From assembly GCF_000816785.1 (NCBI RefSeq), contig NZ_CP007766.1:1240001-1304000 (forward strand): a stretch of DNA of 64,000 nt. The letters run 5' to 3'. Position 1 is the first letter of the stretch. Each line of letters starts with the position of its first letter. The position numbers and the translations under genes are program-made. Below, in pieces: positions 17,354 through 28,115 of this stretch. Under the pieces are notes generated by a model that worked only from the letters and a program-made list of their open reading frames with translations, did no database searches and had not been told where the DNA came from. This DNA comes from Campylobacter peloridis LMG 23910. Lineage in GTDB: Bacteria > Campylobacterota > Campylobacteria > Campylobacterales > Campylobacteraceae.

Positions 17354-19339
17354 ATGTTTAATTTTAAAAGTTTATCAAGCAAATTTACTTTTATAACCTG
17401 TTCGCTAATTATTGCAATATTAGTAATTGTAAATACAATTAGCTACTATAATACTAAAAATTCAACAAGTTCGTATTTAGAAGAAATCCAAATTAAAACC
17501 ATGTTTGATGTTGCGAAATTTTTTGAATCTTATGCAGGTGCTAAAAGATCTGCCATAGTTGCATTGCAAGAACAAATTGCATCAAATCCTCATTTATCAG
17601 AAAATGAAATTTTAGATTTGGTTAAAACTATAGCAAAATCTGCTAATTTTGAGCTAGTATATATTGGCTTTGAAGATAGCGGTAAAAACTATCAATCAGA
17701 TGGAGAAATACTAGATTTATCTAAAGGATATGATACAAGAAATAGAGGTTGGTATAAAGAAGCCAAAGCAGCAAATAAAGGTGATGTAATCACTACAGAA
17801 CCATATGTTTCAGCTTCTACTTCTCAAGTAGGAATCACCTATGCTATGCCAATTTATATTGGTTCTAAATTTATAGGCGTTGTTGGTGGAGATTATAATC
17901 TTAATACCTTCTCTAAAGATGTATTAGCTATAGGAAAAACACGCAACTCTTATGCAGCAGTATATGATAAGGAAGGAACAATCACCTTTCACGAAGATAA
18001 TAAAAAAATGCTAACCAAAAATGATTTAAGTATCAACATAGCAAATGCTGTAAAATCAAACCCTGATTTAATCAACCCAAATAAACAAGATACTTTATTT
18101 TATGCTAAAGATGAAAACGGAAAAACACAAGTTGCAACTTGTGTGCAAAGTTTAAATCCTAAATATATGGTATGTTCTATTACAGATAATGCTGTATATA
18201 CAGATGCTATAAATAAAGTTTTATTCCAACAAATCATCATTGCTATTATAGCTATTGTTATAGCTTTAATTTTAATTAGATTTGCTATTATTAAAAATCT
18301 AAGACCAATTGCCATTATCCAATCAGGCCTAAATTCTTTCTTTGATTTTATCAATCATAAAACAAAAGATTCTGCTTTAATCAATGTAAAAACTAATGAT
18401 GAATTTGGAGCTATGGCTAAAGCCATTAATGAAAACATCACTAAAACTAAAAATGCATTAGAACAAGATACTAAAGCAGTAGAACAATCAGTAGAAACTG
18501 CTAAAGAAATAGAAAGTGGTAATCTAACAGCAAGAATTACAGCAATTCCTGCTAATCCTCAATTAATAGAATTAAAGAATGTATTAAATGAAATGCTTAA
18601 TGTATTAGAAGCAAAAGTTGGTTCTAATATGAATGAAATTAATAGAGTATTTGATAGCTATAAAGCATTAGACTTTACTACAGAAGTTAAAAATGCTAAA
18701 GGTGGAGTAGAAGTTACTACTAATGTCTTAGGTCAAGAAATAGTAGGTATGTTAAGACAATCTTCTGAATTTGCTAATCTTTTAGCTACAGAAAGTGCTA
18801 AATTACAAAGTGCTGTTAAAAACCTAACAGATTCTTCAGCTTCTCAAGCTTCTTCTTTAGAAGAAACAGCAGCTGCATTAGAAGAGATTACTTCTTCTAT
18901 GCAAAATGTTTCTCATAAAACTAGTGAAGTAATAGCTCAAAGTGAAGAGATTAAAAATGTTACTTCTATTATTGGAGATATTGCTGATCAAATTAATTTA
19001 CTTGCATTAAATGCTGCTATTGAAGCTGCACGTGCTGGTGAACATGGTAGAGGCTTTGCTGTTGTTGCAGATGAAGTTAGAAACTTAGCAGAAAGAACTC
19101 AAAAATCATTAGGTGAGATTGAAGCTAATACTAATATCTTAGTACAATCTATTAATGAAATGGGTGAGAGTATAAAAGAACAAACTACAGGTATTACTCA
19201 AATAAATGATTCAGTAGCACAAATTGATCATGTAACTCAAGAGAATTTAAAAATAGCTAATGATAGTGCAGTAATATCTGATAATGTTAATAAAATTGCT
19301 AATGATATCTTAGAGGATGCTAAGAAGAAGAAATTTTAG
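17354..19339 (+). CDS. Methyl-accepting chemotaxis protein with dCache sensor, tandem copy 1
   Basis: This 661-residue transmembrane chemoreceptor has membrane segments at about 12-32 and 291-316 flanking a periplasmic dCache_1 sensor. A HAMP-like linker follows, then the methyl-accepting domain with the tip [20 protein letters not shown]. The sensor has [13 protein letters not shown] and VGGDYNL. This fits Y-x4-R-x-WY with a downstream Asp, the amino-acid-binding version of dCache. From residue 317 to the end it looks identical to copy 3, and over 951 bases to copy 2. A C-terminal KKKF ends all three. The ligand is not known. Confidence 0.93.
   Translation: MFNFKSLSSKFTFITCSLIIAILVIVNTISYYNTKNSTSSYLEEIQIKTMFDVAKFFESYAGAKRSAIVALQEQIASNPHLSENEILDLVKTIAKSANFELVYIGFEDSGKNYQSDGEILDLSKGYDTRNRGWYKEAKAANKGDVITTEPYVSASTSQVGITYAMPIYIGSKFIGVVGGDYNLNTFSKDVLAIGKTRNSYAAVYDKEGTITFHEDNKKMLTKNDLSINIANAVKSNPDLINPNKQDTLFYAKDENGKTQVATCVQSLNPKYMVCSITDNAVYTDAINKVLFQQIIIAIIAIVIALILIRFAIIKNLRPIAIIQSGLNSFFDFINHKTKDSALINVKTNDEFGAMAKAINENITKTKNALEQDTKAVEQSVETAKEIESGNLTARITAIPANPQLIELKNVLNEMLNVLEAKVGSNMNEINRVFDSYKALDFTTEVKNAKGGVEVTTNVLGQEIVGMLRQSSEFANLLATESAKLQSAVKNLTDSSASQASSLEETAAALEEITSSMQNVSHKTSEVIAQSEEIKNVTSIIGDIADQINLLALNAAIEAARAGEHGRGFAVVADEVRNLAERTQKSLGEIEANTNILVQSINEMGESIKEQTTGITQINDSVAQIDHVTQENLKIANDSAVISDNVNKIANDILEDAKKKKF
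18303..19339 (+). repeat. Chemoreceptor signalling-domain repeat, unit 1
   Basis: From 18303 to the stop codon I find the same sequence as 22657-23693 (1037 bases). The inner 951 bases (18316-19266) also match 20522-21472. It encodes the linker and entire signalling domain. I compared by eye and through the translations; isolated silent differences could be missed. Confidence 0.85.
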
Positions 19340-19470
19340 ATAATTAAACTAGCAAGTTAAAACTTGCTAGTTATTCTTATACTTTTATATCATACCTTTT
19401 TTATCTCTTTTTATTTATTTTTTATTATATTTTATTTATATATATTGATTTTTATGTTTAATGTATTATT
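19340..19470 (+). repeat. Intergenic repeat shared by the two chemoreceptor spacers
   Basis: The spacer after copy 1 and the one after copy 2 (21546-21676) are nearly identical, including the hairpin, a run of T/A-rich sequence and TTTAATGTATTAT. The latter is a possible -10 region for the following receptor gene. The spacers differ by a few substitutions and single-base indels. Confidence 0.75.
19347..19372 (+). terminator. Hairpin after chemoreceptor copy 1
   Basis: Inverted repeat AACTAGCAAGTT (19347-19358) and AACTTGCTAGTT (19361-19372), followed by a T-rich stretch. An almost identical hairpin follows copy 2, so the terminator was duplicated with the gene. Confidence 0.75.
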
Positions 19471-19514
19471 AGACAATTGATTAATTTTAATTATAAATTA
19501 ATCAGGAGAACATT

Positions 19515-21545
19515 GTGAAACAATCTATGAAAAGTTTAAAAAACAAGCTTTCACTCATCGTTGGGACAATAGTCCTCTTAGCTTTACTAACCATTACCAT
19601 TATGGCTTTTATTTCTAGTAGAGATAATCTTATATCAAATAGCAAAAACGCAAATGAAGATTACTTACTCGTAACAACCACACAAGTTGAAAACTATATC
19701 AATAGCTATGTTGATATATTATTAGCCATTAAAAAACATATTGATGCTATGCCAAAAGAGCAATTAGCTAATTTTGATACTATAGCTAATTCTCTTGGAG
19801 ATAATCTAAAAATTTTTAAAGAAGGTTCCAATACTTTAGCACTTTATATAGGTTTTGCAAATGGCTCAATGATAGTTAGTGATGCTGTCTCTGATAAACA
19901 AGGGGTTAATTATAGAAAAAGAGGTGGAGCAATCACTAGCTTTGATGATCCAGAATATGATGCAACTACTAGAGACTGGTATAAAGGTGCAATAGCAAAT
20001 GATGGAGTATTTATAAGTGATGCGTATGAAGATTCTGTAACTAAGCTTCCAAGTTTTACTTATTCTGTTCCTATCAAAAGAGATGGTAAATTAATAGGAA
20101 TCTTAGGAATGGATTTATTATTAACTTCTTTACAAAAGACTTTTGAAAAATTACCAGGAAATGTCTTTGTATTTGACACAGCAAGTTCTATACCTTTTGC
20201 ATCTAATAATAAATCAATGATTTTAAAGCCTTATCCTAATATAGAATTACTCAAACAACACCACAAAGAACTTGGTGATTATCAAACATTTGAATACCTA
20301 AGCGTTGGAACAGATGAAAAAAGATTTGGAATATGCTCAAATATAAACAGCCCAAAAGCTAAAGTTGATTATATAGCTTGCACAACACAAAAGCAAGAGG
20401 ACTTAGAAAAATTAGTTATTCAAGAAACATATAAACAAATAATTTTATCTATAATTGTGTTGTTTATTGCATGTTTTACAATTTATTTATTTTCAGCTAA
20501 ATTGCTTTTTCCGCTCCAAGTTATCCAATCAGGCCTAAATTCTTTCTTTGATTTTATCAATCATAAAACAAAAGATTCTGCTTTAATCAATGTAAAAACT
20601 AATGATGAATTTGGAGCTATGGCTAAAGCCATTAATGAAAACATCACTAAAACTAAAAATGCATTAGAACAAGATACTAAAGCAGTAGAACAATCAGTAG
20701 AAACTGCTAAAGAAATAGAAAGTGGTAATCTAACAGCAAGAATTACAGCAATTCCTGCTAATCCTCAATTAATAGAATTAAAGAATGTATTAAATGAAAT
20801 GCTTAATGTATTAGAAGCAAAAGTTGGTTCTAATATGAATGAAATTAATAGAGTATTTGATAGCTATAAAGCATTAGACTTTACTACAGAAGTTAAAAAT
20901 GCTAAAGGTGGAGTAGAAGTTACTACTAATGTCTTAGGTCAAGAAATAGTAGGTATGTTAAGACAATCTTCTGAATTTGCTAATCTTTTAGCTACAGAAA
21001 GTGCTAAATTACAAAGTGCTGTTAAAAACCTAACAGATTCTTCAGCTTCTCAAGCTTCTTCTTTAGAAGAAACAGCAGCTGCATTAGAAGAGATTACTTC
21101 TTCTATGCAAAATGTTTCTCATAAAACTAGTGAAGTAATAGCTCAAAGTGAAGAGATTAAAAATGTTACTTCTATTATTGGAGATATTGCTGATCAAATT
21201 AATTTACTTGCATTAAATGCTGCTATTGAAGCTGCACGTGCTGGTGAACATGGTAGAGGCTTTGCTGTTGTTGCAGATGAAGTTAGAAACTTAGCAGAAA
21301 GAACTCAAAAATCATTAGGTGAGATTGAAGCTAATACTAATATCTTAGTACAATCTATTAATGAAATGGGTGAGAGTATAAAAGAACAAACTACAGGTAT
21401 TACTCAAATAAATGATTCAGTAGCACAAATTGATCATGTAACTCAAGAGAATTTAAAAATAGCTAATGATAGCTCTTTGGTTGCTGATAATGTAAGTAAA
21501 ATCGCTAATGATATCTTAGAGGATGCTAAGAAGAAGAAATTTTAG
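19515..21545 (+). CDS. Methyl-accepting chemotaxis protein with dCache sensor, tandem copy 2
   Basis: This 676-residue chemoreceptor starts at GTG 19515 with an AGGAGA site. Membrane segments lie at about 15-35 and 311-331, with a dCache_1 sensor between them and the common signalling domain behind. The sensor contains [19 protein letters not shown] and LGMDLLL, so all positions of the amino-acid dCache motif (Y-x4-R-x-WY, Y, D) are present. The signalling half matches its neighbours over 951 bases. Near the C-terminus a short stretch differs ([10 protein letters not shown] instead of [10 protein letters not shown]) before the shared KKKF end. Confidence 0.93.
   Translation: MKQSMKSLKNKLSLIVGTIVLLALLTITIMAFISSRDNLISNSKNANEDYLLVTTTQVENYINSYVDILLAIKKHIDAMPKEQLANFDTIANSLGDNLKIFKEGSNTLALYIGFANGSMIVSDAVSDKQGVNYRKRGGAITSFDDPEYDATTRDWYKGAIANDGVFISDAYEDSVTKLPSFTYSVPIKRDGKLIGILGMDLLLTSLQKTFEKLPGNVFVFDTASSIPFASNNKSMILKPYPNIELLKQHHKELGDYQTFEYLSVGTDEKRFGICSNINSPKAKVDYIACTTQKQEDLEKLVIQETYKQIILSIIVLFIACFTIYLFSAKLLFPLQVIQSGLNSFFDFINHKTKDSALINVKTNDEFGAMAKAINENITKTKNALEQDTKAVEQSVETAKEIESGNLTARITAIPANPQLIELKNVLNEMLNVLEAKVGSNMNEINRVFDSYKALDFTTEVKNAKGGVEVTTNVLGQEIVGMLRQSSEFANLLATESAKLQSAVKNLTDSSASQASSLEETAAALEEITSSMQNVSHKTSEVIAQSEEIKNVTSIIGDIADQINLLALNAAIEAARAGEHGRGFAVVADEVRNLAERTQKSLGEIEANTNILVQSINEMGESIKEQTTGITQINDSVAQIDHVTQENLKIANDSSLVADNVSKIANDILEDAKKKKF
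20522..21472 (+). repeat. Chemoreceptor signalling-domain repeat, unit 2
   Basis: These 951 bases match 18316-19266 and 22670-23620. The match stops 73 bases before the stop codon, where a short divergent patch occurs, and resumes for the final codons. Confidence 0.85.
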
Positions 21546-21552
21546 TTAATTA

Positions 21553-21579
21553 AACTAGCAAGTTAAAAACTTGCTAGTT
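21553..21579 (+). terminator. Hairpin after chemoreceptor copy 2
   Basis: AACTAGCAAGTT (21553-21564) pairs with AACTTGCTAGTT (21568-21579), with a loop one base longer than in the copy 1 hairpin. A T-rich tail follows. Confidence 0.75.
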
Positions 21580-21716
21580 ATTCTTATACTTTTATATCAT
21601 ACTTTTTTTATCTCTTTTTATTTATTTTTTATTATATTCTATTTATTTATATTGGTTTTTATGTTTAATGTATTATCACATAATTAGAGGTTTAATAAAA
21701 ATAAAAGGATTTATCT

Positions 21717-23693
21717 ATGAAAATTAATAGTATAGTTTCAAAAGTAAATATACTAGTTGGTATTTTATTTGTTGCTACTATTGTTATAATTGGAAGTGTA
21801 GCTTATTTTCAAACAAAACAAAGTAGTTTTGAGTATCTAAGAGAAAACCACAATAAAGTCTTATTCGATGTTGGTTATATTTTTAACACATACGAGGCTG
21901 ATAACAAAGCAGCTATCGAAACGCTAGCTCAAACTGTAATCAATGATGATATTTTAAATAGCGAAAGTGATATTTACAACGCTTTAAAATTAACAGAAAA
22001 ATTTGTCGGCTTTGAAATAGTGTTTTTAACAACAGAAGATGGGGTAACTTATGATAGTTCTGGCAAAAAACGCTATGCTAATGGTGGTTTTGATGGAAGA
22101 ACAAGACCTTGGTATTTGGGTGCTAAAAAGGATATGAAAATATATACAAGCGATCCTTATAAATCAATCACATTGGGATTATTTGGTATATCATACTCTG
22201 CACCTTTAATTGAAAATGGAAAATTTATAGGGGTTGTAGCAGGTGTTTATAGCTTAGAAAAATACTCATCAGATGCACTTGAACTTGGAAAAACTGAAAA
22301 TTCATTTGCTGCTGTTTATTCTCAAGATGGCACAACCATGTTTCATCAAGATCCTAACCTTATACTAACCAAAACAACTTTAGGATTAAACATCTCTAAG
22401 GCAATCACAGATGATCCTGGTTTATTAGATCCAGATAATATCGATACTTTATTTTATGCTAAAGATGATAAAGGAGTAACCCAAGCGGTTTTATGTGATA
22501 AAACTCCAAATCCAAATATCAACATTTGTGCTATGATTGAAAGTGATACTTATGAAGAAGCTAGTAATTTAGCTTTAAAAACTCAACTTATTATTGGAAT
22601 TATAACACTAATCGTTGCTTTAATTTTAGTTAAAATTTTTGCTACATATTTACTTGGACCAATTGCCATTATCCAATCAGGCCTAAATTCTTTCTTTGAT
22701 TTTATCAATCATAAAACAAAAGATTCTGCTTTAATCAATGTAAAAACTAATGATGAATTTGGAGCTATGGCTAAAGCCATTAATGAAAACATCACTAAAA
22801 CTAAAAATGCATTAGAACAAGATACTAAAGCAGTAGAACAATCAGTAGAAACTGCTAAAGAAATAGAAAGTGGTAATCTAACAGCAAGAATTACAGCAAT
22901 TCCTGCTAATCCTCAATTAATAGAATTAAAGAATGTATTAAATGAAATGCTTAATGTATTAGAAGCAAAAGTTGGTTCTAATATGAATGAAATTAATAGA
23001 GTATTTGATAGCTATAAAGCATTAGACTTTACTACAGAAGTTAAAAATGCTAAAGGTGGAGTAGAAGTTACTACTAATGTCTTAGGTCAAGAAATAGTAG
23101 GTATGTTAAGACAATCTTCTGAATTTGCTAATCTTTTAGCTACAGAAAGTGCTAAATTACAAAGTGCTGTTAAAAACCTAACAGATTCTTCAGCTTCTCA
23201 AGCTTCTTCTTTAGAAGAAACAGCAGCTGCATTAGAAGAGATTACTTCTTCTATGCAAAATGTTTCTCATAAAACTAGTGAAGTAATAGCTCAAAGTGAA
23301 GAGATTAAAAATGTTACTTCTATTATTGGAGATATTGCTGATCAAATTAATTTACTTGCATTAAATGCTGCTATTGAAGCTGCACGTGCTGGTGAACATG
23401 GTAGAGGCTTTGCTGTTGTTGCAGATGAAGTTAGAAACTTAGCAGAAAGAACTCAAAAATCATTAGGTGAGATTGAAGCTAATACTAATATCTTAGTACA
23501 ATCTATTAATGAAATGGGTGAGAGTATAAAAGAACAAACTACAGGTATTACTCAAATAAATGATTCAGTAGCACAAATTGATCATGTAACTCAAGAGAAT
23601 TTAAAAATAGCTAATGATAGTGCAGTAATATCTGATAATGTTAATAAAATTGCTAATGATATCTTAGAGGATGCTAAGAAGAAGAAATTTTAG
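21717..23693 (+). CDS. Methyl-accepting chemotaxis protein with dCache-like sensor, tandem copy 3
   Basis: This 658-residue chemoreceptor has the same layout as copies 1 and 2 and a signalling half that appears identical to copy 1 through to the stop codon. The ATG follows AAAAGGA. The sensor deviates from the amino-acid dCache pattern: [13 protein letters not shown] has Phe where Tyr is expected, and GVVAGVYSL has Val in place of the ligand-binding Asp. It probably senses something other than a free amino acid. It ends the receptor cluster at a strong bidirectional hairpin. Confidence 0.93.
   Translation: MKINSIVSKVNILVGILFVATIVIIGSVAYFQTKQSSFEYLRENHNKVLFDVGYIFNTYEADNKAAIETLAQTVINDDILNSESDIYNALKLTEKFVGFEIVFLTTEDGVTYDSSGKKRYANGGFDGRTRPWYLGAKKDMKIYTSDPYKSITLGLFGISYSAPLIENGKFIGVVAGVYSLEKYSSDALELGKTENSFAAVYSQDGTTMFHQDPNLILTKTTLGLNISKAITDDPGLLDPDNIDTLFYAKDDKGVTQAVLCDKTPNPNINICAMIESDTYEEASNLALKTQLIIGIITLIVALILVKIFATYLLGPIAIIQSGLNSFFDFINHKTKDSALINVKTNDEFGAMAKAINENITKTKNALEQDTKAVEQSVETAKEIESGNLTARITAIPANPQLIELKNVLNEMLNVLEAKVGSNMNEINRVFDSYKALDFTTEVKNAKGGVEVTTNVLGQEIVGMLRQSSEFANLLATESAKLQSAVKNLTDSSASQASSLEETAAALEEITSSMQNVSHKTSEVIAQSEEIKNVTSIIGDIADQINLLALNAAIEAARAGEHGRGFAVVADEVRNLAERTQKSLGEIEANTNILVQSINEMGESIKEQTTGITQINDSVAQIDHVTQENLKIANDSAVISDNVNKIANDILEDAKKKKF
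22657..23693 (+). repeat. Chemoreceptor signalling-domain repeat, unit 3
   Basis: These 1037 bases match 18303-19339, and the inner 951 bases also match unit 2. The sequence before the repeat codes for an unrelated sensor domain. Confidence 0.85.
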
Positions 23694-23695
23694 TG

Positions 23696-23724
23696 AAAGT
23701 TAAACCCAATTTGGGTTTAACTTT
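23696..23724. terminator. Bidirectional hairpin after the chemoreceptor cluster
   Basis: Fourteen-base arms AAAGTTAAACCCAA (23696-23709) and TTGGGTTTAACTTT (23711-23724) leave one central base, so a few inner pairs must open to form the loop. It overlaps the stop codon of the minus-strand gene at 23723 and separates two converging units. Confidence 0.75.
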
Positions 23725-24082
23725 ATCTAATATATGATTTTAAACAAACCCCATCTACTTTTAACTTATGTGCATGTATTAAATTTTCTAAATCATCCAC
23801 TAATAATAAAATTTTTGCATCAAATAAATAAAATTCAGCTAATTTTGAAGCTATTGTCGCAAGTTGTTCATTGTCAATTAAAATGTATTTTGCATTCAAA
23901 GCATTGGAAAGTATTATTTCATTTTCATTTTTAGCAAATATAGCAAAATCTATTTGTAATTTTTTGGCTTTTGCAATTTCTTTTTCATTATAATCAAAAC
24001 AATTTACACTAGTTTTATCAAAATCATCTTTTAGCTTAACAAATTTTTGCGTTTTTATTAAACTATGACCAAAAATTAACAT
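23723..24082 (-). CDS. Hypothetical protein downstream of rsmG
   Basis: This 119-residue soluble protein has no signal peptide or membrane segment. The alternating pattern (DFAIFAKNENEIILSNALNAKYILIDNEQLATIASKLAEFYLFDAKILLLVDD, read here in parts) suggests an alpha/beta fold, but I recognise no family. It lies four bases after rsmG on the same strand and is probably the last gene of ribA-rsmG. I recall a hypothetical gene in the same place in C. jejuni. Confidence 0.7.
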   Translation of the reverse strand: MLIFGHSLIKTQKFVKLKDDFDKTSVNCFDYNEKEIAKAKKLQIDFAIFAKNENEIILSNALNAKYILIDNEQLATIASKLAEFYLFDAKILLLVDDLENLIHAHKLKVDGVCLKSYIR

Positions 24083-24086
24083 AATT

Positions 24087-24668
24087 TCATTCCTTTACAT
24101 TTATAAGGCAATAATTTCTATAGCCTTGATTATATATTTTATATTCGCTTAAACCTTGAATTTCTTTATAAATTTCACTTCCTTTGTAAAGTAAAAACAA
24201 TGTTTTTTCATCATAAAAACCTTTAGCAATTTTGATTAAAGGTTTTACATCCATTAAGGCTCTTGAGGTAATAATATCGACTTTAAATTTAGGATAAGTT
24301 TGTATTTTTTCTTTGATAATAGTTATTTTATCTAAACCAAGCTCTGTTTTAATCACTCTTAAAAAAGCAGCCTTTTTTGCATTAGGCTCAAAAAGAAAAA
24401 ACTCACTTTCTTGTAAAATACAAGCCAAAAACACAGCAGGAAAACCTGCTCCACTTCCAATGTCAATTATTTTTTTTGCATGATTAATATTACAAAAATC
24501 TAAAATTTTTAAACTATCAATGATATTTTCGTCTATATTAGCAAGATGAGTTAAATTATGGATAGCATTAAATTTATTTAGTAAGTTTTTATATATTTGA
24601 ATTTTTTTAAAAAAATCATCATTTGGAGTATTTTGTATAAAATTTAACTTTTCATAATATAAATTCAA
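24087..24668 (-). CDS. rsmG: 16S rRNA (guanine-527-N7)-methyltransferase
   Basis: This 193-residue SAM-dependent methyltransferase (formerly GidB) modifies G527 in 16S rRNA. The SAM-binding segment IIDIGSGAGFPAVFLA (residues 64-79) is typical. ITSRALMDVKPLIKIA near residue 133 is the conserved SRA region. It overlaps the ribA stop by four bases (ATGA). Loss of this enzyme is known to give low-level streptomycin resistance in other bacteria; this copy appears intact. Confidence 0.92.
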   Translation of the reverse strand: MNLYYEKLNFIQNTPNDDFFKKIQIYKNLLNKFNAIHNLTHLANIDENIIDSLKILDFCNINHAKKIIDIGSGAGFPAVFLACILQESEFFLFEPNAKKAAFLRVIKTELGLDKITIIKEKIQTYPKFKVDIITSRALMDVKPLIKIAKGFYDEKTLFLLYKGSEIYKEIQGLSEYKIYNQGYRNYCLINVKE

Positions 24669-25225
24669 CTTAAATGCCCCATTTGCTTGTATTTTATTTC
24701 TAAATAGTCTTTATTAAAACGATTGGCCTTGATTAAAATTGGAACCCTTAAAACAACTTTATCTTTTAGTGAATTTAGTTTTTCTGGGTTATTGGTTAAA
24801 AGATTTATTTTTGAAATTCCATAATGTTTTAATATAAACTCTACTACTTCATAACTTCGCTCATCTGCTTTAAAACCAAGTTGATGATTTGCTTCTATAG
24901 TGTTATACCCTTTATCTTGTAAAGCATAGGCGTTAATTTTATTAAAAAGACCTATTCCCCTACCCTCTTGTCTTAAATAAATTATCATACCACCATGTTT
25001 TTGGATGTATTTTAAAGAAAATTCAAGCTGTTCTCCACAATCACATTTTAAACTACCCAAAACATCTCCTGTAAGACATTCTGAGTGTATTCTTATATTG
25101 ACTTCATTTTCAAAACTTCCTTTAAAAATGCAAATATGCTCTTTATTGTTTTCTTTAAAACTTTGGATATTAAATTCACCAAAATGCGTAGGAAGTTTTG
25201 CTATATCAGAAATTTGTATAGTCAT
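24665..25225 (-). CDS. ribA: GTP cyclohydrolase II
   Basis: This 186-residue enzyme opens GTP to the diaminopyrimidine that starts riboflavin synthesis. The zinc site is in CLTGDVLGSLKCDCGEQL (three cysteines, residues 50-67), and RQEGRGIGLFNKINAYALQD holds the catalytic Arg/Tyr region. It is a stand-alone RibA without the RibB domain. The start is divergent from hemB, with 68 bases between them holding both promoters. Confidence 0.93.
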   Translation of the reverse strand: MTIQISDIAKLPTHFGEFNIQSFKENNKEHICIFKGSFENEVNIRIHSECLTGDVLGSLKCDCGEQLEFSLKYIQKHGGMIIYLRQEGRGIGLFNKINAYALQDKGYNTIEANHQLGFKADERSYEVVEFILKHYGISKINLLTNNPEKLNSLKDKVVLRVPILIKANRFNKDYLEIKYKQMGHLS

Positions 25226-25293
25226 TATTACTTACCTTTTTTACAAAAAATATGTTAGAATTTAAAGAATTTTAACAAACAAAAAGGAAATTT

Positions 25294-26286
25294 ATGTTTA
25301 AACGCTTTAGAAGATTAAGATTAAATGAGAATATTAGAAATTTAGTAAGAGAAAATTCTCTCCATGTAGATGATTTAATCTATCCGCTTTTTGTTGTTGA
25401 AGGATCAAATGTAAAAAATGAAATTTCTTCTATGCCTGGTGTATATCAAATGAGTTTAGATGAAATTTTAAAAGAATGTGATGAACTTATAAAACTTAAT
25501 ATAAAAGCTATAATTTTATTTGGTGTATTAAAAAATGATAAAAAAGATAGTTGTGGTAGCGATGCACTAAGTGATGATGGATTGATTGCAAGAAGCTTAA
25601 GAGCAATAAAGGCTAAATTTCCTAATCTAATCATCATTACAGATTTATGTTTTTGTGAATATACCGATCATGGACATTGTGGGATTATAGATCCAAAAAC
25701 ACAAAGCGTAGATAATGATTTAACTTTAGAAATTTCAGCAAAACAAGCACTAATTCATGCAAAAAATGGAGCAGATATCATAGCACCAAGTGGAATGATG
25801 GATGGAATTATACATACTTTAAGAAAAGCTTTAGATGATAATGGTTATGAAAATTTACCTATTATGGCTTATTCTACCAAATTTGCTTCAGCATACTATG
25901 GACCATTTAGAGATGTAGCTGATTCTGCCCCAAGTTATGGAGATAGAAAAACTTATCAAATGGATTTTGCTAATGCCAAAGAAGCTTTATGTGAAAGTTT
26001 AGAAGATGAAAAACAAGGTGCAGATATTTTAATGGTAAAACCTGCACTTGCTTACTTAGATGTAGTAAAAGATATAGCAAATCATTCTAAACTTCCACTA
26101 TGTGTATATAATGTAAGTGGAGAATATGCTTTATTAAAAGCTGGACAAAAAGCTGGAGTGATTGATTATGAAAAAGTAATGCTTGAAACTATGATTGCGT
26201 TTAAAAGAGCAGGTGCAAAACTTATAATCACTTATCATGCAAAAGAAATAGCAAAATTATTAAACACAAACAAAGGTAGAATTTGA
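25294..26286 (+). CDS. hemB: Delta-aminolevulinic acid dehydratase (porphobilinogen synthase)
   Basis: This 330-residue TIM-barrel enzyme condenses two 5-aminolevulinate molecules to porphobilinogen. The Schiff-base lysines lie in [11 protein letters not shown] and [10 protein letters not shown]. The metal loop [14 protein letters not shown] has three cysteines, so this is a zinc-type enzyme. An AAAAGG site precedes the ATG. Its TGA overlaps the TTG start of the next gene, and hemN lies further down, giving a small haem operon. Confidence 0.95.
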   Translation: MFKRFRRLRLNENIRNLVRENSLHVDDLIYPLFVVEGSNVKNEISSMPGVYQMSLDEILKECDELIKLNIKAIILFGVLKNDKKDSCGSDALSDDGLIARSLRAIKAKFPNLIIITDLCFCEYTDHGHCGIIDPKTQSVDNDLTLEISAKQALIHAKNGADIIAPSGMMDGIIHTLRKALDDNGYENLPIMAYSTKFASAYYGPFRDVADSAPSYGDRKTYQMDFANAKEALCESLEDEKQGADILMVKPALAYLDVVKDIANHSKLPLCVYNVSGEYALLKAGQKAGVIDYEKVMLETMIAFKRAGAKLIITYHAKEIAKLLNTNKGRI

Positions 26287-26771
26287 GCAATATAAGTAAA
26301 AAAAAATCACAAAAAATAATTGATGAATTGTCAAAATATTTGGGGATTAACAAAAAAGAGCAAAATATTTTTCATCTAAGCCATATCAATGAAAATGAGA
26401 TAAAATTAAGCTTAGCAAATTCTAATACAAAAGAAACTTTAGAACCATGGTTTATAGTAGATGAAAATGATGAAGTTAAAATAATGCTTTATGTTAAAAC
26501 TTTAGCTGATTTTTTTCAACATGCACAAAAAATTCAACAGAATAATTTTGAATTAAGATTAGAAAAGGCTATATATCAAAAATTTCCCATTGACTTTAAC
26601 GATGTATGGGTTGTGGCTATGGATGAAATAAAAAATCAATTATCAAATGGCGTAAAAGAAATTAATATTGACTTAGATAAACTTGTAAACAATATACACA
26701 AACAATATCCAAATCTTTTTTTAGATATCAAACAAATGTTACAAAAAGGTAAAAGCAATGAAAGATTATAA
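26283..26771 (+). CDS. UPF0763/DUF2603 family protein
   Basis: This 162-residue soluble protein of unknown function resembles the DUF2603 (UPF0763) group that I associate with Campylobacterota. It appears to start at TTG 26283, overlapping the hemB TGA, with AAAGG upstream; no ATG occurs near the N-terminus. The 3' end overlaps hemN by 14 bases. Its position between hemB and hemN in one transcript hints at a link with haem synthesis, but this is inference only. Confidence 0.72.
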   Translation: MSNISKKKSQKIIDELSKYLGINKKEQNIFHLSHINENEIKLSLANSNTKETLEPWFIVDENDEVKIMLYVKTLADFFQHAQKIQQNNFELRLEKAIYQKFPIDFNDVWVVAMDEIKNQLSNGVKEINIDLDKLVNNIHKQYPNLFLDIKQMLQKGKSNERL

Positions 26772-28113
26772 AAATTTTATAAAATATTCTAAAGCAGGTC
26801 CTAGATACACTTCTTATCCTACGGCTGTTGAATTTAATACAAATTTTAATTATGAAGAATATTTGCAAACTTTAAAAGAACAAAAAGCACCTTTGTCTTT
26901 GTATTTTCATCTACCATTTTGCAGAAGTGCTTGCTATTTTTGTGGCTGCAATGTCATATATACTGCCAAAGAAGAAAGCAAAGAACGATACTTAGCTTAC
27001 CTTTTTAAAGAACTTGATTTATTAGCCAAAATAATCAACACACAAAGAAGTGTTTTGCAAATGCATTTTGGTGGGGGAACTCCTACTTTTTTTTCTGCAA
27101 AACAGCTTGAAAATTTGATTTTAAAAATTAAAAGTGTTTTTCCTAATTTCAGTTTAGAAAGTGAGATAAGTTGCGAAATTGATCCAAGATTTTTAAACGA
27201 AGAGCAAGCTGATGTTTTAATAAACAATGGCTTTAATCGTATAAGCTTTGGTGTTCAAGACTTTGATGAAAAAGTCCAAAAAGAAATTCATAGAATTCAA
27301 CCTTTTGAACTTACAAAAAATGCAGTAGATATGGTAAGAAAAAAGGGTATAAGCTCTGTTAATATGGATTTAATCTATGGACTTCCTTATCAAAATTTAG
27401 AAAGCTTTAAAAAAACACTCGATAAAGCACTTTTGATCAATCCGGATAGATTTGCAATCTTTAATTACGCACATGTTCCTTGGCTTAAAAAAAATATGAG
27501 AAAATTTGATGAAAACACCCTACCAAGTCCTGATATCAAGCTTCAAATTTTAGAATATTGTGAAAAATTTTTAACTCAAAATGGTTATAAAATGATAGGA
27601 ATGGATCATTTTGCAAAACCACAAGATGAACTTTTTAAGGCATTAGAAAATGGAACATTGCATAGGAATTTTCAAGGTTATACCACTAAAGGTGGAACAG
27701 ATTTAATTGGTATTGGTTTAACTAGTATAGGCGAAGGAAAAAAGCATTATATGCAAAATTTCAAAGATATGCCAAGTTATGAAAAAGCTATAGATGAAGG
27801 AAAATTACCATGTGAAAAAGGCATTATGCTTGATGAAGATGATGTGCTAAGAAAAGCTGTTATTATGGAACTTATGAGCAATTTTGCACTTAATATAGAA
27901 AAAATAGAACAAAACTTTAAGATAAATTTCTTTGAATATTTCAAGCAAGATTTAAAAGAATTAAATGAGCTTAAAGAATTTATAGAAATCGATAAAAAAT
28001 TTATAAAAGTTAATGAAACAGGTGTGCTTTTAATACGCAATATTGCCATGTGTTTTGATAAATATCTTAAGAAAATATCAGAAGATAAAAAAGTCTTTTC
28101 TAAAACGGTTTGA
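26758..28113 (+). CDS. hemN: Oxygen-independent coproporphyrinogen-III oxidase
   Basis: This 451-residue radical SAM enzyme decarboxylates coproporphyrinogen III to protoporphyrinogen IX without oxygen. The cluster motif is FCRSACYFCGC (C-X3-C-X2-C, residues 55-65) followed by the extra Cys typical of true HemN. HFGGGTPTFF is the SAM-binding GGGTP. The N-terminal KAGPRYTSYPTA is also HemN-specific and separates it from HemW. This suits a microaerophile. Confidence 0.94.
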   Translation: MKDYKNFIKYSKAGPRYTSYPTAVEFNTNFNYEEYLQTLKEQKAPLSLYFHLPFCRSACYFCGCNVIYTAKEESKERYLAYLFKELDLLAKIINTQRSVLQMHFGGGTPTFFSAKQLENLILKIKSVFPNFSLESEISCEIDPRFLNEEQADVLINNGFNRISFGVQDFDEKVQKEIHRIQPFELTKNAVDMVRKKGISSVNMDLIYGLPYQNLESFKKTLDKALLINPDRFAIFNYAHVPWLKKNMRKFDENTLPSPDIKLQILEYCEKFLTQNGYKMIGMDHFAKPQDELFKALENGTLHRNFQGYTTKGGTDLIGIGLTSIGEGKKHYMQNFKDMPSYEKAIDEGKLPCEKGIMLDEDDVLRKAVIMELMSNFALNIEKIEQNFKINFFEYFKQDLKELNELKEFIEIDKKFIKVNETGVLLIRNIAMCFDKYLKKISEDKKVFSKTV

Positions 28114-28115
28114 TT

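Noticed and set aside
18303-23693. The 1-kb repeats as insertion sequences or other mobile elements
   Set aside because: The repeats encode the chemoreceptor signalling domain in frame, have no terminal inverted repeats or transposase, and end at gene ends. Tandem duplication with conversion explains them.
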